Origin: Pedobacter jejuensis
GTDB taxonomy: Bacteria > Bacteroidota > Bacteroidia > Sphingobacteriales > Sphingobacteriaceae
Assembly: GCF_003725795.1 (NCBI RefSeq)
Contig: NZ_RBEE01000023.1
Location: 310,001-374,000 of the forward strand
Length of the DNA stretch: 64,000 bases
Reading direction: 5' to 3'
The translations under genes and the position numbers were made by a program. The notes below the pieces were generated by a model that saw nothing but the letters and a program-made list of their open reading frames with translations, searched no databases and was not told the origin of the DNA. Position 1 is the first letter of the stretch. Each line of letters starts with the position of its first letter. Shown here piece after piece: positions 17,112 to 26,922 of this stretch.

Positions 17112-18011
17112 ATGAAAAAAATCATATTCGCTTTACTTGGAGTAATGTCCATCGCATCAATAGCTAATGCGCAAAAGAAAACTTCTGGAGCAATTCAATT
17201 CGAAACTACTATCGATCCTGCTGCTATGATGGCCGCAAGTGGAGTTAAAATTCCTGAACAAATGGCTGCAAGAATGCCGTCAAGCAGTAAATCTAACTTC
17301 GAATTATTATTTAACGCAACCAATGCTAGTTATATGCCTGTTGAAGAAACTGAAGATAGCAATGGCGCTGGTGGCGGTGGAGGCATGGGCCGTATGATGA
17401 GAGGATTTGGTGGCGCTGGCGGTAATAGAGAATACTACTACACATTTGCAGATAAAAAATTAGTTGAAGTATTCGATTTAAGCGATACAACCTATGTAAT
17501 GCAAAGTGGTTTAAAACTTAATGCAACTGCAGGCTTGGGCTTTGGTGGCGGAATGGGAAGAAATCAAAATGATACTACAAAGGCTAAAGCTGTTGCTCCG
17601 CCAGTAATAGAAGTGGTTAAAACAGATGCTACAAAGCAAATTTGTGGTATTACTTGCAATGAAGCTATTGTAAAATCTACTAAAACGATGAAAATTTTAG
17701 ATATGGATAGAAATGTTACTGAAGAAACTCATATTTGGTATACAAAAGAATTGGGTTTTGATTTTTCTCCAAATCCAAATATGTGGACTGAAGGTACCGT
17801 ATTAGCTATCGAAGGTCGTGGTACAAGTACAATTGCTAAAAGTATCGAATATAGAAACGTTAGCACTAAAGATGTAACCGCACCAAAAAAAGCTACTCCA
17901 ATTACTGAAGCTGAATATAAAATCAAAATGGAAAATATGATGAAACGCTTTAGAGGAAACGGCAATGGCAGACCAGGTGGTGCTGTTGTAGTGCGTGGTT
18001 TTGGAGGATAA
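17112..18011 (+). CDS. Secreted GLPGLI/DUF4412-like protein
   Basis: 299 residues with a signal peptide (1-20, 'IANAQ'). The beta-rich body includes 'GAIQFETTIDP', 'REYYYTFADKKLVEVFDL' and 'ICGITCNEAIVKS', then 'ETHIWYTKELGFDFSPNP', which parallels the '-WYT-' core of GLPGLI proteins. Gly/Met/Arg-rich low-complexity stretches lie near residues 85-105 and at the C-terminus ('GNGRPGGAVVVRGFGG'). Family assignment is tentative. It is probably a periplasmic or surface protein of unknown function, with its own promoter and terminator. Confidence 0.7.
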   Translation: MKKIIFALLGVMSIASIANAQKKTSGAIQFETTIDPAAMMAASGVKIPEQMAARMPSSSKSNFELLFNATNASYMPVEETEDSNGAGGGGGMGRMMRGFGGAGGNREYYYTFADKKLVEVFDLSDTTYVMQSGLKLNATAGLGFGGGMGRNQNDTTKAKAVAPPVIEVVKTDATKQICGITCNEAIVKSTKTMKILDMDRNVTEETHIWYTKELGFDFSPNPNMWTEGTVLAIEGRGTSTIAKSIEYRNVSTKDVTAPKKATPITEAEYKIKMENMMKRFRGNGNGRPGGAVVVRGFGG

Positions 18012-18032
18012 TTTTTTTTGAAAATAGTTATT

Positions 18033-18066
18033 AAGCCTGCTCATTAATTTGAGCAGGCTTTTTTTT
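18033..18066 (+). terminator. Intrinsic terminator
   Basis: Perfect stem AAGCCTGCTC / GAGCAGGCTT with an 8-base loop and a run of T residues. Confidence 0.9.
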
Positions 18067-18123
18067 GGTTATTAAATCTTACTATGCAACATAAAAGTGA
18101 TGATTTTTGTGGCTTAGAACAAA

Positions 18124-19254
18124 ATGTTTATCATTGAAGAGAAATATAAATTAAACAGAGTGATTGAACAATCTACAAGCCACACACTTTTAAACACAAA
18201 AAAACACTTCGAAATTCTGGATGGTTTAAGAGGTGTAGCTGCTATAGCTGTAGTCATTTTTCACTTCATGGAAATCGCGATTCTAGATTACTCCAATAAT
18301 TTCATCGCTCATGGTTATCTCGCTGTTGATTTCTTTTTCTGCCTTTCGGGTTTTGTAATTGCTTATGCTTATGATACAAGAGCTAAAGACATTGGCTTAA
18401 AACAGTTTTTTAAGCTTCGGCTTATTCGTTTGCATCCATTAGTTATAATTGGTTCTATATTGGGTTTGCTAACTTTCCTATTCGATCCTTTCAGTAACTT
18501 GTACGCTATTTATGGTTTTGGTAAAACTGCGATGATATTTTTATCCTCAATTTTTCTTATTCAATATCCTGTTGTAGAAGAGCGATTTTTTAACTTGTTT
18601 AATTTAAATGCGCCTAGCTGGTCGTTATTTTGGGAATATATTGCCAATATACTTTATATAATTGTACTGTACAAAATTGGGAAAAAGTATTTATGGATTT
18701 TGGTTTCAATCGCAGCTGCAATAATCATTTATGTTGCAATAAACTCGACTAATTTATCCGGTGGATGGGGTGGAGCTTCCTTTTGGGATGGTGGTGCCAG
18801 GGTTTTTTACTCCTTTTTAGCAGGAATGTTGGTTTATCGTTCCAATTGGATTATCAAAAATAAATTGGGATTTTTGGGAATATCTATTTTATTGCTTTTA
18901 GCATTTTTAATGCCTTATTCTAAAGATTTTAACTGGATAAGCGAACCTTTAATCGTTTTAATTTATTTTCCATTTTTGGTTGCGCTAGGTGCTGGTGCTA
19001 CTTTATCACCTTCGGTTAAAAAAATATGCCAACTATCTGGAGAAATTTCATATCCATTATATATGACGCATTACCCTTTTATTTGGATTTTTTTAACTTT
19101 TGTAATGACAACAAAGCCAAGTATGAACATCTTGGTATGGATTATCCCTATTTCTGTTGTAGTACTTATCGCTATTGCATATTTAGTAATGGTAATGTTG
19201 GATATTCCGATACGAAAATACTTAAAAGAAAAGTGGCTTAAAACAAATCCATAA
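18124..19254 (+). CDS. Acyltransferase 3 (OafA/YrhL-type) membrane protein
   Basis: 376 residues, multi-pass. The N-terminal 'LDGLRGVAAIAVVIFHF' carries the conserved Arg and His of acyltransferase family 3. 'GYLAVDFFFCLSGFVIAYAY' is the second family block, and 'PSWSLFWEYIANILY' the third. About 10 membrane helices are expected. These enzymes O-acetylate or otherwise acylate surface polysaccharides or lipids. No glycan genes are adjacent, so the substrate is unknown. An alternative start lies further in, but the ATG at 18124 gives only a short extra cytoplasmic tail. Confidence 0.9.
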   Translation: MFIIEEKYKLNRVIEQSTSHTLLNTKKHFEILDGLRGVAAIAVVIFHFMEIAILDYSNNFIAHGYLAVDFFFCLSGFVIAYAYDTRAKDIGLKQFFKLRLIRLHPLVIIGSILGLLTFLFDPFSNLYAIYGFGKTAMIFLSSIFLIQYPVVEERFFNLFNLNAPSWSLFWEYIANILYIIVLYKIGKKYLWILVSIAAAIIIYVAINSTNLSGGWGGASFWDGGARVFYSFLAGMLVYRSNWIIKNKLGFLGISILLLLAFLMPYSKDFNWISEPLIVLIYFPFLVALGAGATLSPSVKKICQLSGEISYPLYMTHYPFIWIFLTFVMTTKPSMNILVWIIPISVVVLIAIAYLVMVMLDIPIRKYLKEKWLKTNP

Positions 19255-19427
19255 CCTTCCAGGCCAATCTGCAATAATCTATTATTCGAGCTAAACTTGC
19301 ATTTTAAGCTTAAAAACAGCATCTTTGCACAAAATAAAATCGCTTTGTATGTGATTTAGAATTAACAAATTTTATAAACTACTTTAAAGTCCTTTTTAAG
19401 GGATTAGGGGTAAAATCATAGTTGTAG

Positions 19428-21353
19428 ATGATTAATATTACTTTACCTGACGGTTCGGTTCGTCAGTATGAAAAGGGCACTTCTGCCCATCAAATTGCAT
19501 TGTCAATTTCCGAAGGTTTAGCAAGAAACGTTTTAGCTGCAGAAGTTAATGGCCAGGTTTGGGATTCAACACGTCCGATAGAATCTGATTCGACGGTTAA
19601 ATTGTTAACCTGGAATGATGCCGAAGGAAAATCAACTTTTTGGCATTCATCAGCCCATTTAATGGCCGAGGCTTTAGAAGCACTTTATCCGGGTACTAAA
19701 TTTGGTATCGGTCCGGCGATTGAAACCGGTTTTTATTACGATGTTGATTTTGGTGATAGAGAATTTTCTTCGGATGATTTCAAAGCTATTGAAACCAAAA
19801 TGATTGAATTGGCCAAGCAAAAACAAACTTTTACTCGTGAAAGTGTAAGCAAAGCTGATGCAATAAAATATTTTACAGAAAAAGGCGATGAATACAAACT
19901 TGATTTAATTGACGGTTTGGAAGATGGGAAAATTACTTTCTATACTCAAGGAGAATTTACTGATTTATGCCGCGGACCACACATTCCGAATACAGGTTTT
20001 GTTAAAGCAGTAAAGTTAATGAATGTTGCCGGTGCTTATTGGCGAGGCGATGAAACCAAAAAACAGTTAACACGTATTTACGGTGTGACTTTTCCTAAAG
20101 CAAGTGAGTTAACAGAATATCTGTTAATGATAGAGGAAGCTAAAAAACGCGACCATAGAAAGTTAGGAAAAGAATTGGAGCTGTTCATGTTCTCAGAAAA
20201 AGTTGGCGCAGGTTTACCAATGTGGTTGCCTAAAGGAACCGCTTTAAGAGAACGTTTGGTTAATTTCTTAACCAAAGCACAATCTAAATCAGGTTACGAA
20301 CAGGTTGTAACGCCTCATATCGGAAATAAAAATCTATATGTCACTTCAGGTCACTGGGATAAATATGGTAAAGATTCATTTCAGCCAATAAAAACCCCGC
20401 AGGAAGGAGAAGAGTTCTTTTTAAAACCGATGAACTGCCCTCACCATTGCGAAATGTATAAATTTAAACCGCGTTCGTATAAAGATCTTCCAGTACGTTT
20501 TGCAGAATTCGGTACGGTTTATCGTTATGAACAAAGTGGCGAGTTACATGGTTTAACTCGTGTACGTGGTTTTACGCAAGATGATGCACATTTGTTTTGC
20601 ATGCCTGAACAAGTTAAAGATGAGTTTAAAAAAGTAATAGACCTGGTGCTTTACGTATTTAAATCTTTGGGTTTTGATAACTATACTGCTCAAATTTCTC
20701 TAAGAGATCCGGATAATAAATCGAAATACATTGGTTCTGATGAAAACTGGAAATTGGCCGAAAGTGCAATCGTTGAAGCTGCAGCCGAAAAGGGTTTAAA
20801 TACCGTTATAGAATATGGCGAAGCAGCCTTCTATGGTCCTAAACTAGATTTTATGGTTAAGGATGCTTTAGGTAGAAAATGGCAGTTGGGTACCATTCAG
20901 GTTGATTATAACTTACCTGAGCGCTTCGAGTTGGAGTATACCGGAAGTGATAATTTAAAACATCGCCCTGTAATGATTCACAGAGCTCCATTTGGTTCAC
21001 TCGAAAGATTTGTTGCTGTTTTAATCGAACATTGTGCAGGTAATTTCCCTTTATGGTTGAGTCCCGAGCAATTTACAATCCTTCCTATTTCAGAAAAATA
21101 TGAAGAATATGCAAAAAAAGTTTTAGATGAACTAAATAATTCCGATATTCGCGGGCTGATTGACTTTCGTGATGAGAAGATTGGACGAAAAATCCGTGAT
21201 GCGGAAGTTAAAAAAATCCCTTACATGCTCATTATCGGTGATAAAGAGATGGCCGAAGGAAAAGTTTCGGTTCGTAAGCACGGCGAGGGAGATTTAGGTG
21301 AAATGACGTTGGAAGAATTCAACAATTTATTAATAAAAGAAATAACAGTTTAA
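19428..21353 (+). CDS. thrS: Threonyl-tRNA synthetase
   Basis: 641 residues, standard length. The TGS domain is ~1-61 ('[14 protein letters not shown]'). The N2 editing domain starts '[13 protein letters not shown]', with its HxxxH site. The class II core has zinc ligand C337 in '[11 protein letters not shown]' and motif 2 '[20 protein letters not shown]', and motif 3 is in '[11 protein letters not shown]'. The C-terminal anticodon-binding domain begins ~540. It opens the conserved thrS-infC-rpmI-rplT cluster, and infC starts 15 bases downstream. No clear T-box or leader structure is seen in the 170 bases upstream. Confidence 0.98.
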   Translation: MINITLPDGSVRQYEKGTSAHQIALSISEGLARNVLAAEVNGQVWDSTRPIESDSTVKLLTWNDAEGKSTFWHSSAHLMAEALEALYPGTKFGIGPAIETGFYYDVDFGDREFSSDDFKAIETKMIELAKQKQTFTRESVSKADAIKYFTEKGDEYKLDLIDGLEDGKITFYTQGEFTDLCRGPHIPNTGFVKAVKLMNVAGAYWRGDETKKQLTRIYGVTFPKASELTEYLLMIEEAKKRDHRKLGKELELFMFSEKVGAGLPMWLPKGTALRERLVNFLTKAQSKSGYEQVVTPHIGNKNLYVTSGHWDKYGKDSFQPIKTPQEGEEFFLKPMNCPHHCEMYKFKPRSYKDLPVRFAEFGTVYRYEQSGELHGLTRVRGFTQDDAHLFCMPEQVKDEFKKVIDLVLYVFKSLGFDNYTAQISLRDPDNKSKYIGSDENWKLAESAIVEAAAEKGLNTVIEYGEAAFYGPKLDFMVKDALGRKWQLGTIQVDYNLPERFELEYTGSDNLKHRPVMIHRAPFGSLERFVAVLIEHCAGNFPLWLSPEQFTILPISEKYEEYAKKVLDELNNSDIRGLIDFRDEKIGRKIRDAEVKKIPYMLIIGDKEMAEGKVSVRKHGEGDLGEMTLEEFNNLLIKEITV

Positions 21354-21368
21354 TTAAATAGTACACAT

Positions 21369-21938
21369 TTGGCATTAGGAAGACCAGGATTTAACAGGGG
21401 ACCACGTCCACCTTTTAAGAAAAAAGAAGCAGAGCATAACATTAATCAGTACATTAAATCGCCCGAGGTGCGTTTGGCTGGCGATAATGTTGAACCAGGG
21501 ATTTATCCTTTGGCAAAAGCTTTGGCACTTGCTGATGAACTGGAATTAGATTTGGTAGAAATTTCGCCAAATGCTGTTCCTCCGGTTTGTAGAATTATTG
21601 ATTATAGCAAGTTTGTTTACGAGCAGAAGAAAAAGCAGAAAGAGATTAAATCAAATGCTAAACAAACTGTAATCAAGGAGATTCGTTTTGGTCCGAATAC
21701 CAACGACCACGATTTTCAATTTAAATTAAAACATGCAGTAAGCTTTTTAGAGAGCGGTGAGAAGGTTAGAGCTTATGTGCATTTTAAAGGTAGAGCAATT
21801 GTATATAAAGAGCAGGGAGAAATTTTATTATTAAAATTTGCTCAGGCTTTGGAAGATGTAGGAAAAGTAGAATTGTTACCTAAGTTAGAAGGTAAACGCA
21901 TGTTTCTTACAGTTGCGCCTAAAGTTGCAAAAAAATAA
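21369..21938 (+). CDS. infC: Translation initiation factor IF-3
   Basis: 189 residues. The start codon is TTG at 21369, since no ATG or GTG is in frame upstream after the thrS stop. The N-terminal extension '[23 protein letters not shown]' leads into the IF3 N-domain ('[22 protein letters not shown]', 'PPVCRIIDY'). A Lys-rich linker '[14 protein letters not shown]' and the C-domain ('[19 protein letters not shown]', '[12 protein letters not shown]') follow. IF-3 inspects start codons on the 30S subunit. A rare start at infC recalls the AUU autoregulation of E. coli, and the same logic is plausible here. Confidence 0.95.
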   Translation: MALGRPGFNRGPRPPFKKKEAEHNINQYIKSPEVRLAGDNVEPGIYPLAKALALADELELDLVEISPNAVPPVCRIIDYSKFVYEQKKKQKEIKSNAKQTVIKEIRFGPNTNDHDFQFKLKHAVSFLESGEKVRAYVHFKGRAIVYKEQGEILLLKFAQALEDVGKVELLPKLEGKRMFLTVAPKVAKK

Positions 21939-21967
21939 AAATAGGTTTATAAATTAAAAAACAGGTT

Positions 21968-22168
21968 ATGCCAAAAATGAAAACCAATTCCAGTGCTAAA
22001 AAGCGTTTTTCGCTTACTGGAACAGGTAAAATCAAAAGAAACAACGCATACAAAAGTCACATCTTAACAAAGATGAGTACTAAACGTAAACGTGCGCTTG
22101 GAAACACTAGCATTGTAAGTGATGCAGATTCAGGTAACGTTAAACGTATGCTTTGCATCGGAAAGTAA
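21968..22168 (+). CDS. rpmI: 50S ribosomal protein L35
   Basis: 66 residues, very basic, beginning '[20 protein letters not shown]' with the typical 'KRKRALGN' motif and a C-terminal 'VKRMLCIGK'. It sits between infC and rplT in the universal order. Confidence 0.97.
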   Translation: MPKMKTNSSAKKRFSLTGTGKIKRNNAYKSHILTKMSTKRKRALGNTSIVSDADSGNVKRMLCIGK

Positions 22169-22245
22169 TTTATTAATTTCACCAGGTATCAGGCTTTAAG
22201 TTTCCGGAGTAAACGGAACGCCGCTTGCCAAAAAACAACAACAAC

Positions 22246-22590
22246 ATGCCACGTTCGGTAAACGCAGTAGCTTCGAGAAGAAGAAGAAAGAAAATCCTTA
22301 ATATGGCCAAAGGCTATTGGGGAGCAAGAAGTAAAGTTTATACTGTTGCTAAAAACACAGTAGAAAAAGGTTTGCAATATGCATACCGTGACCGTAAAGT
22401 TAAGAAAAGAGAATTCCGCGGATTATGGATCCAACGTATTAATGCAGGTGCTCGTCAGCACGGTATATCTTACTCTCAATTAATCGGTAAATTAGCTTCA
22501 AAAGAAATCGGTTTAAACCGTAAAGTTTTAGCAGATTTAGCAATGAATCATCCTGAAGCTTTCAAAGCTGTAATTGATGCAGTAAAATAG
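22246..22590 (+). CDS. rplT: 50S ribosomal protein L20
   Basis: 114 residues from the ATG at 22246, whose product begins '[19 protein letters not shown]'. The longer frame from TTG 22225 adds seven residues not typical of L20, so the ATG is preferred. '[17 protein letters not shown]', '[19 protein letters not shown]' and '[11 protein letters not shown]' are canonical. It binds 23S rRNA early in 50S assembly and in other bacteria represses its own operon. A terminator follows. Confidence 0.97.
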   Translation: MPRSVNAVASRRRRKKILNMAKGYWGARSKVYTVAKNTVEKGLQYAYRDRKVKKREFRGLWIQRINAGARQHGISYSQLIGKLASKEIGLNRKVLADLAMNHPEAFKAVIDAVK

Positions 22591-22622
22591 AAATTTTCGC
22601 CTAAAGCGATTAATCATATTTA

Positions 22623-22655
22623 AAAAAGTCCTGATGTAAATCGGGACTTTTTTTT
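22623..22655. terminator. Terminator after rplT
   Basis: Stem AAAAAGTCCtGAT / ATCgGGACTTTTT with a GTAA loop and a long T run, convergent with the beta-lactamase-like gene. Confidence 0.85.
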
Positions 22656-22658
22656 GTG

Positions 22659-23909
22659 CTAATTTTTATAATCCATCTTAAACTTGTTTAAATCTGGCTT
22701 GTGTTTCTTGGTTCTTTGCATTTCATATTCATAAATTGTTCTTCCCAAGTTTTTCATAAAAGGATAACAAACCGTTTCGTATTCATATTTATTATCATTA
22801 AAAATCCCATCTTCATTACTTTGTATTACTGCAGTTAAAAAGTATTCAACTCCATTTTCGAAATCAACGAAATAAGAATTATCGATGATGAAACCATAAC
22901 TGTCACCATACTTATTAAAAATTCTGATATTCTTGTCGGGCTCTACATTTTTTTCTCTACCATAGTAAAGCATTTTTGCATAAGTTGGCCAGAAATCTTT
23001 AGGATCATATTTAGGATAATCACTTTCTGTTGGCAGCTTGCTCATGTAAGTGTAAATCAATTTGTAATCTTCGGGAGTTAAATCGTATCGTTCATTAATC
23101 GGAAAAGCTTCAGGGAAAATCAATTTTTGCATTAATTTTTGTTGGTCGTTAATGGCAAATGCATTTTTATTCTCCAAACTAAAAGGCTTGTTAACCAATT
23201 TATCTGCGCTGTCTAAATATCCTTTGCCCATAACGGTGTTGGTTAATACCAGGTTATATTCTTTTGGATCATATTGTGCGGGTTGTTCGTAAACTAATTT
23301 ATCACCATTGTAAAATTTGATTGGGTTTGTATGTTTTGCACTTTCACCCGCGTCGCCAATCGCTAAGCGATTTAAAATTCTGCTGTCCTTTAATCCATTC
23401 TTTTTCAATTTTGAATTTATTTCAGCACCACCAATAAATTCGTATAGTCTGTTAAATGCATCGTTGTCACTTATAAGCAAAATCTTTTTAATGTAATGCT
23501 CAATTGATGGCAATCCATTTTTTGATGTAGAATCTTTAAAAACTTTTGTTTGACCTGTAAAAGAACTATCGGTAATCATTACACTTTTTGAACTCAATCC
23601 CAAGTTTTTCAATCGGTTAACTTTCTCTAAAGCAAAAATTACTGCTGCAAGTTTAACCGTGCTAGCAGGGTAGAAATAGTGTTTCGGATTTAAATTATAG
23701 CTGTAGCTTTTAAAATGTGGTTTGTTTGCAGCATCTCGATTTATCTCCGTATATAAAATTTGTATTTCATTTTTCTGAGGATGATTCAACACAGCGTTAA
23801 ACATATCAGGTTTAGTTTCCATCAACTTTTTAAGAAAAACGGTATCAGTTTTTTGTGCCATTGCTGTTAAACTCATTGCCAAACAGATTGATGTAATTAA
23901 TAATTTCAT
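22659..23909 (-). CDS. Serine hydrolase, class A beta-lactamase-like
   Basis: 416 residues from the ATG at 23909, chosen because it opens a clean signal peptide 'MKLLITSICLAMSLTAMAQ'. The longer frame adds 18 atypical residues. The active-site SxxK is S83-T-V-K86, and the SDN motif is S147-D-N149. A KTG-like 'NKYGDSYGF' occurs near residue 350, where the canonical Thr is Tyr. It is longer than classical class A enzymes (about 290 residues). It is probably a periplasmic serine hydrolase of the beta-lactamase/DD-peptidase fold. Antibiotic hydrolysis cannot be claimed. Confidence 0.85.
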   Translation of the reverse strand: MKLLITSICLAMSLTAMAQKTDTVFLKKLMETKPDMFNAVLNHPQKNEIQILYTEINRDAANKPHFKSYSYNLNPKHYFYPASTVKLAAVIFALEKVNRLKNLGLSSKSVMITDSSFTGQTKVFKDSTSKNGLPSIEHYIKKILLISDNDAFNRLYEFIGGAEINSKLKKNGLKDSRILNRLAIGDAGESAKHTNPIKFYNGDKLVYEQPAQYDPKEYNLVLTNTVMGKGYLDSADKLVNKPFSLENKNAFAINDQQKLMQKLIFPEAFPINERYDLTPEDYKLIYTYMSKLPTESDYPKYDPKDFWPTYAKMLYYGREKNVEPDKNIRIFNKYGDSYGFIIDNSYFVDFENGVEYFLTAVIQSNEDGIFNDNKYEYETVCYPFMKNLGRTIYEYEMQRTKKHKPDLNKFKMDYKN

Positions 23910-23993
23910 AGCGAAGATTTGATTCTTAAAGTTAGCTTTTTGTATGATAAAAGCCATTTTCAATCATCCATTTTACATCTTGCTTTATTTTAC

Positions 23994-24001
23994 TACTTTT
24001 G
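23994..24001 (+). promoter_or_regulatory. -7 box of B12 operon promoter (TACTTTTG)
   Basis: Perfect TAnnTTTG ending 8 bases before the cobalamin riboswitch, which places the transcription start at the riboswitch 5' edge. Confidence 0.7.
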
Positions 24002-24009
24002 CAGCGCTT

Positions 24010-24166
24010 TTGGTTTCCGGCTTTACATCCGGAATTAAAAGGGAATGCAGTGTAATTCTGCAACTGTCCCGCAGCTGTAAGCTCCATAACGGTATTTCAA
24101 TCTAAAGCCACTGTTTTATAAACGGGAAGGCGGAAACCACCGGGAGTAAGTCAGAAGACCTGCCTT
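24010..24166 (+). promoter_or_regulatory. Cobalamin riboswitch
   Basis: Contains the conserved core in order: 'GGTTTCCGG' near the 5' side, 'AAAAGGGAAtgcagTG', 'CTGCAACTGTCCCGCAGC' and the B12 box GCAGCTGTAAGCT (24071-24083). A variable arm follows, then the 3' signature 'AGTCAGAAGACCTGCC' (~24149-24164). This is the AdoCbl-type class. It lies between a promoter box and btuB, so it should repress btuB and probably the downstream salvage genes when B12 is plentiful. A clear terminator hairpin before btuB is not obvious, so control may be at translation. Confidence 0.95.
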
Positions 24167-24278
24167 AGCGTATAATTTCATAGCTTTCGGGGATTGAAGC
24201 TAGGATTGAGGTACTTAACGATTTTCGTATTTTCATTTCCTTTCTAATCTGTTGGCTGTGGGCAAAACTCACAATCAA

Positions 24279-26141
24279 ATGAACAAAAAAAGAATTCTAA
24301 TTGTCGCAAGCCTGGGGTTTGTACAATTAACGCTTAGTTATTCGGCTAAGGCGCAAGACAGTTTAAGGCTTAAAGATGTTGTTATCACGGCAACAAAAAA
24401 CGACCAAAAACAATCGCAGACAGGTAAAGTTGTTACAATTATTGGTAGCGAAATTTTAGAAAGAAGTCATGGTAAATCTTTGCCCGATTTAATTAGCGAA
24501 CAAGCAGGAATAATTGTTGCCGGTTCGAGCAGTAATCCTGGTCTAAATAAATCTGTATTTTTTCGTGGTGCCGGAAGTGCTTACGCTGTTGTTTTAATTG
24601 ATGGCATTGTTCAAAATGACCCATCAGGAAATAGTGGGGCTTTTGATTTACGTCTATTATCAATCGACCAAATCGATCGTATAGAAATTTTAAGAGGTGG
24701 GCAATCTACCATTTATGGTTCGGATGCCGTTGCTGGTGTTATTAACATCATTACAAAAAAAGGCGGACCAAAAGGTAACACCATTTACGGTGTAGCAAGC
24801 GCAGGGAGTTATGAAAGTTATAAAGGAACCATCGGTTTAAATGGTGGCGTTGAAGGTTTTAATTATAATATCAATTATACTCAAAATAAAACTGATGGTA
24901 TTTCAGAAGCTGCTAATCCTGTTGGAAACAATGCAGAATTAGATAAAGATGGATTTAGAACCGGTGCCTTAAACGCAAATTTTGGCGTTAAATTGGATGA
25001 TCATTTTTCCATTAATCCTTTTGTTCGTTATTACTATGGTAATTACAGTTTTGATGGTGGCGCCTTTACCGATGCAGGAAATTATTCGATTTTGAAAAAT
25101 GTAGCTGCAGGTACAAATGCACAATATGAATTTGAAACCGGTAAAATTACTTTGAATTATAGCTATGAAAGTACATCGAACGATGCGCACAGCTCGTTTC
25201 CAAGTTTTACTGAAGGTAAAGTGAACATCATCGATTTATTTTATAACCAAAAGTTAGGTAGTAAGCTAGATTTATTAGCCGGTATAGATAACCGAGTAAT
25301 GAAACTTTCTGCCGCTGGTTCAACTCCGAAATCCAACATTTTTGCAGCTTATAGCTCATTGTTTTTACACGATTTAAGCATTTTTAATTTAGAGGTTGGT
25401 GGTCGTTACAATAAGCACGAACAATATGGAGAAAATTATACCTATTCAATTACACCAACAATAAACATCCTAAAAGAAATAAAATTGTTTGGTACCGTTT
25501 CTACTGCATTTAAAGTTCCAACTTTGAATATGCTTTTTGGACAATTCGGAGCAAATTTAGCTTTGAAACCAGAAAAATCTCAGAACTATGAGGCAGGAGT
25601 GAACTTCAGTTTTGCTGAAGATAGATTTTCATTACGTGTGGCTGGCTTCAAAAGAGATTTGAAAGATGCAATCATTTATGCTTTTCCGGCAGGTTACGTA
25701 AACCAGGTTAGTCAGAAGACCAAAGGATTTGAAGTTGAGCCTGCTGTAAAATTAGGTAAACTTAACATCAACGGTTATTATGCTTATGTAGAGGGTAATG
25801 AATTTAACTTCGTTGATAACGCAATTGCAGATTATCTTTTCCGCAGGCCGAAGCACACTTTTGGTGTAAATGCTGGTTTGCAAGCAACAGATAATTTATT
25901 TGTAAGTGCAAATTACCGTTATTTCGGTAACAGAACCGATGGTAATTTTGTAACATATACTGTTGATACTTTACCTGCGTATAAATTATTAAGTGCCTAT
26001 GCAGAATATGCTTTAGCCAAAAAACGTGTTAAAATATTTTTTGATGCTAAAAACGTATTAAACGAAAAATACAATGAAATTATTGGCTACAATAGTTTAG
26101 GTTTCAACTTTAATACAGGTGTAACTTTTAATATCCGATAA
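24279..26141 (+). CDS. btuB: TonB-dependent outer-membrane cobalamin receptor
   Basis: 620 residues from the ATG at 24279. The longer frame begins with TTG 24252 and adds nine residues before an N-terminus that already fits a signal peptide ('RILIVASLGFVQLTLSYSAKAQ'). The TonB box region 'LKDVVITATKN' and the plug domain ('LPDLISEQAGIIV', 'GGQSTIYGSDAVAGVINIITKKG') are clear. A 22-strand barrel ending in Arg follows. The upstream cobalamin riboswitch supports B12 or another corrinoid as ligand. A DUF6580 membrane protein follows after 37 bases. Confidence 0.95.
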   Translation: MNKKRILIVASLGFVQLTLSYSAKAQDSLRLKDVVITATKNDQKQSQTGKVVTIIGSEILERSHGKSLPDLISEQAGIIVAGSSSNPGLNKSVFFRGAGSAYAVVLIDGIVQNDPSGNSGAFDLRLLSIDQIDRIEILRGGQSTIYGSDAVAGVINIITKKGGPKGNTIYGVASAGSYESYKGTIGLNGGVEGFNYNINYTQNKTDGISEAANPVGNNAELDKDGFRTGALNANFGVKLDDHFSINPFVRYYYGNYSFDGGAFTDAGNYSILKNVAAGTNAQYEFETGKITLNYSYESTSNDAHSSFPSFTEGKVNIIDLFYNQKLGSKLDLLAGIDNRVMKLSAAGSTPKSNIFAAYSSLFLHDLSIFNLEVGGRYNKHEQYGENYTYSITPTINILKEIKLFGTVSTAFKVPTLNMLFGQFGANLALKPEKSQNYEAGVNFSFAEDRFSLRVAGFKRDLKDAIIYAFPAGYVNQVSQKTKGFEVEPAVKLGKLNINGYYAYVEGNEFNFVDNAIADYLFRRPKHTFGVNAGLQATDNLFVSANYRYFGNRTDGNFVTYTVDTLPAYKLLSAYAEYALAKKRVKIFFDAKNVLNEKYNEIIGYNSLGFNFNTGVTFNIR

Positions 26142-26178
26142 GAAAATACTAGATTTGTAAATAAATAACCAAAATAAA

Positions 26179-26769
26179 ATGTCTCATTTAAAATTCAATC
26201 CACGTACTTTAATATTGTTATTAATGATATTGGTTTTAACGGGTTTCCGTTTGCTGGTAACATTTAACTCTGATGAGTTACAATTTGCTAATTTTTCTTC
26301 TATCGGAGCTGTTGCTTTATTTGGTGGTGCATATTTTAAAGATAACTTAAAAGCATTCTCGTTTCCGCTGTTAAGCTTATTTTTAAGTGATTTCGTACTC
26401 TCTACAACTATCTTTAGTAAATATAGTAGTGGCTTTTTATACGAGGGTTGGTATTGGGTTTATGGCGCATTTGCTTTGATGGTTTTGGTTGGACGCTTAA
26501 TGCTTAAGAATGTAAATGTTGTTAACCTATTGGCATCAACGCTAACAATTGTTTTAATCCACTGGATAGTTACTGATTTCCCTATTTGGTATGGAAATCC
26601 AGCTTATGCTCAAAATTTAGCAGGCTTTTGGCTAGTACTAGAAAAAGCAATTCCATTCGAAATCCGATTTTTAGAAGGAACAATTGTTTATGGAGCAATA
26701 CTTTTCGGGGCTTTTGAAATTCTTAAAGCGAAATATCCGGTACTTAAATTACAAACACAAAAACTTTAA
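26179..26769 (+). CDS. DUF6580-type membrane protein, putative corrinoid transport component
   Basis: 196 residues with about five membrane helices. The N-terminal 'FANFSSIGAVALFGGAYF' block after the first helix resembles ECF-transporter S components and DUF6580 proteins. It lies 37 bases after btuB under the same riboswitch, so an inner-membrane role in B12 passage is a reasonable inference. No BtuC or BtuD gene is nearby. Family naming is from memory of the motif and position and is moderately sure; transport function is inferred from context. Confidence 0.75.
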   Translation: MSHLKFNPRTLILLLMILVLTGFRLLVTFNSDELQFANFSSIGAVALFGGAYFKDNLKAFSFPLLSLFLSDFVLSTTIFSKYSSGFLYEGWYWVYGAFALMVLVGRLMLKNVNVVNLLASTLTIVLIHWIVTDFPIWYGNPAYAQNLAGFWLVLEKAIPFEIRFLEGTIVYGAILFGAFEILKAKYPVLKLQTQKL

Positions 26770-26789
26770 AGTTAATTACAAGACATGTA

Positions 26790-26830
26790 AATCCTCTTTT
26801 GACTTCAAATTCAAAAGGGGATTTTTTTTA
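26790..26830 (+). terminator. Intrinsic terminator after DUF6580 gene
   Basis: Stem AATCCTCTTTTGA / TCAAAAGGGGATT, including one G-T pair, followed by a T run. The riboswitch-controlled unit may end here, or the hairpin may be leaky, since B12-related genes continue downstream. Confidence 0.75.
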
Positions 26831-26845
26831 AAATTATAATCTGCT

Positions 26846-26906
26846 GTCGTGCTTCATTTTAGTCAGCATCTTTTAAATAAGATTCTGAATCCAGTTTAAC
26901 ATGACG
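26846..26906. repeat. Degraded REP-like long palindrome
   Basis: A 61-base imperfect palindrome from 'GTCGTGCTTC', with 'CAGCATCTTTTAAATAAGATTCTG' at its core in parts, to 'CATGACG'. It looks like an eroded copy of the repeat whose left arm is seen at 9325-9351. It lies between the terminator and the BtuF-like gene. Confidence 0.5.
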
Positions 26907-26922
26907 GTTTAAATTCCATTGT

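Noticed and set aside
22225..22245. Longer rplT frame from TTG
   Set aside because: Adds seven Asn/Lys-rich residues before the canonical L20 N-terminus. ATG 22246 is preferred.
23910..23963. N-terminal extension of beta-lactamase-like protein
   Set aside because: The internal ATG at 23909 begins a clean signal peptide. The extension would bury it.
24252..24278. Longer btuB frame from TTG
   Set aside because: ATG 24279 already opens a good signal peptide, so the extra nine residues are not needed.
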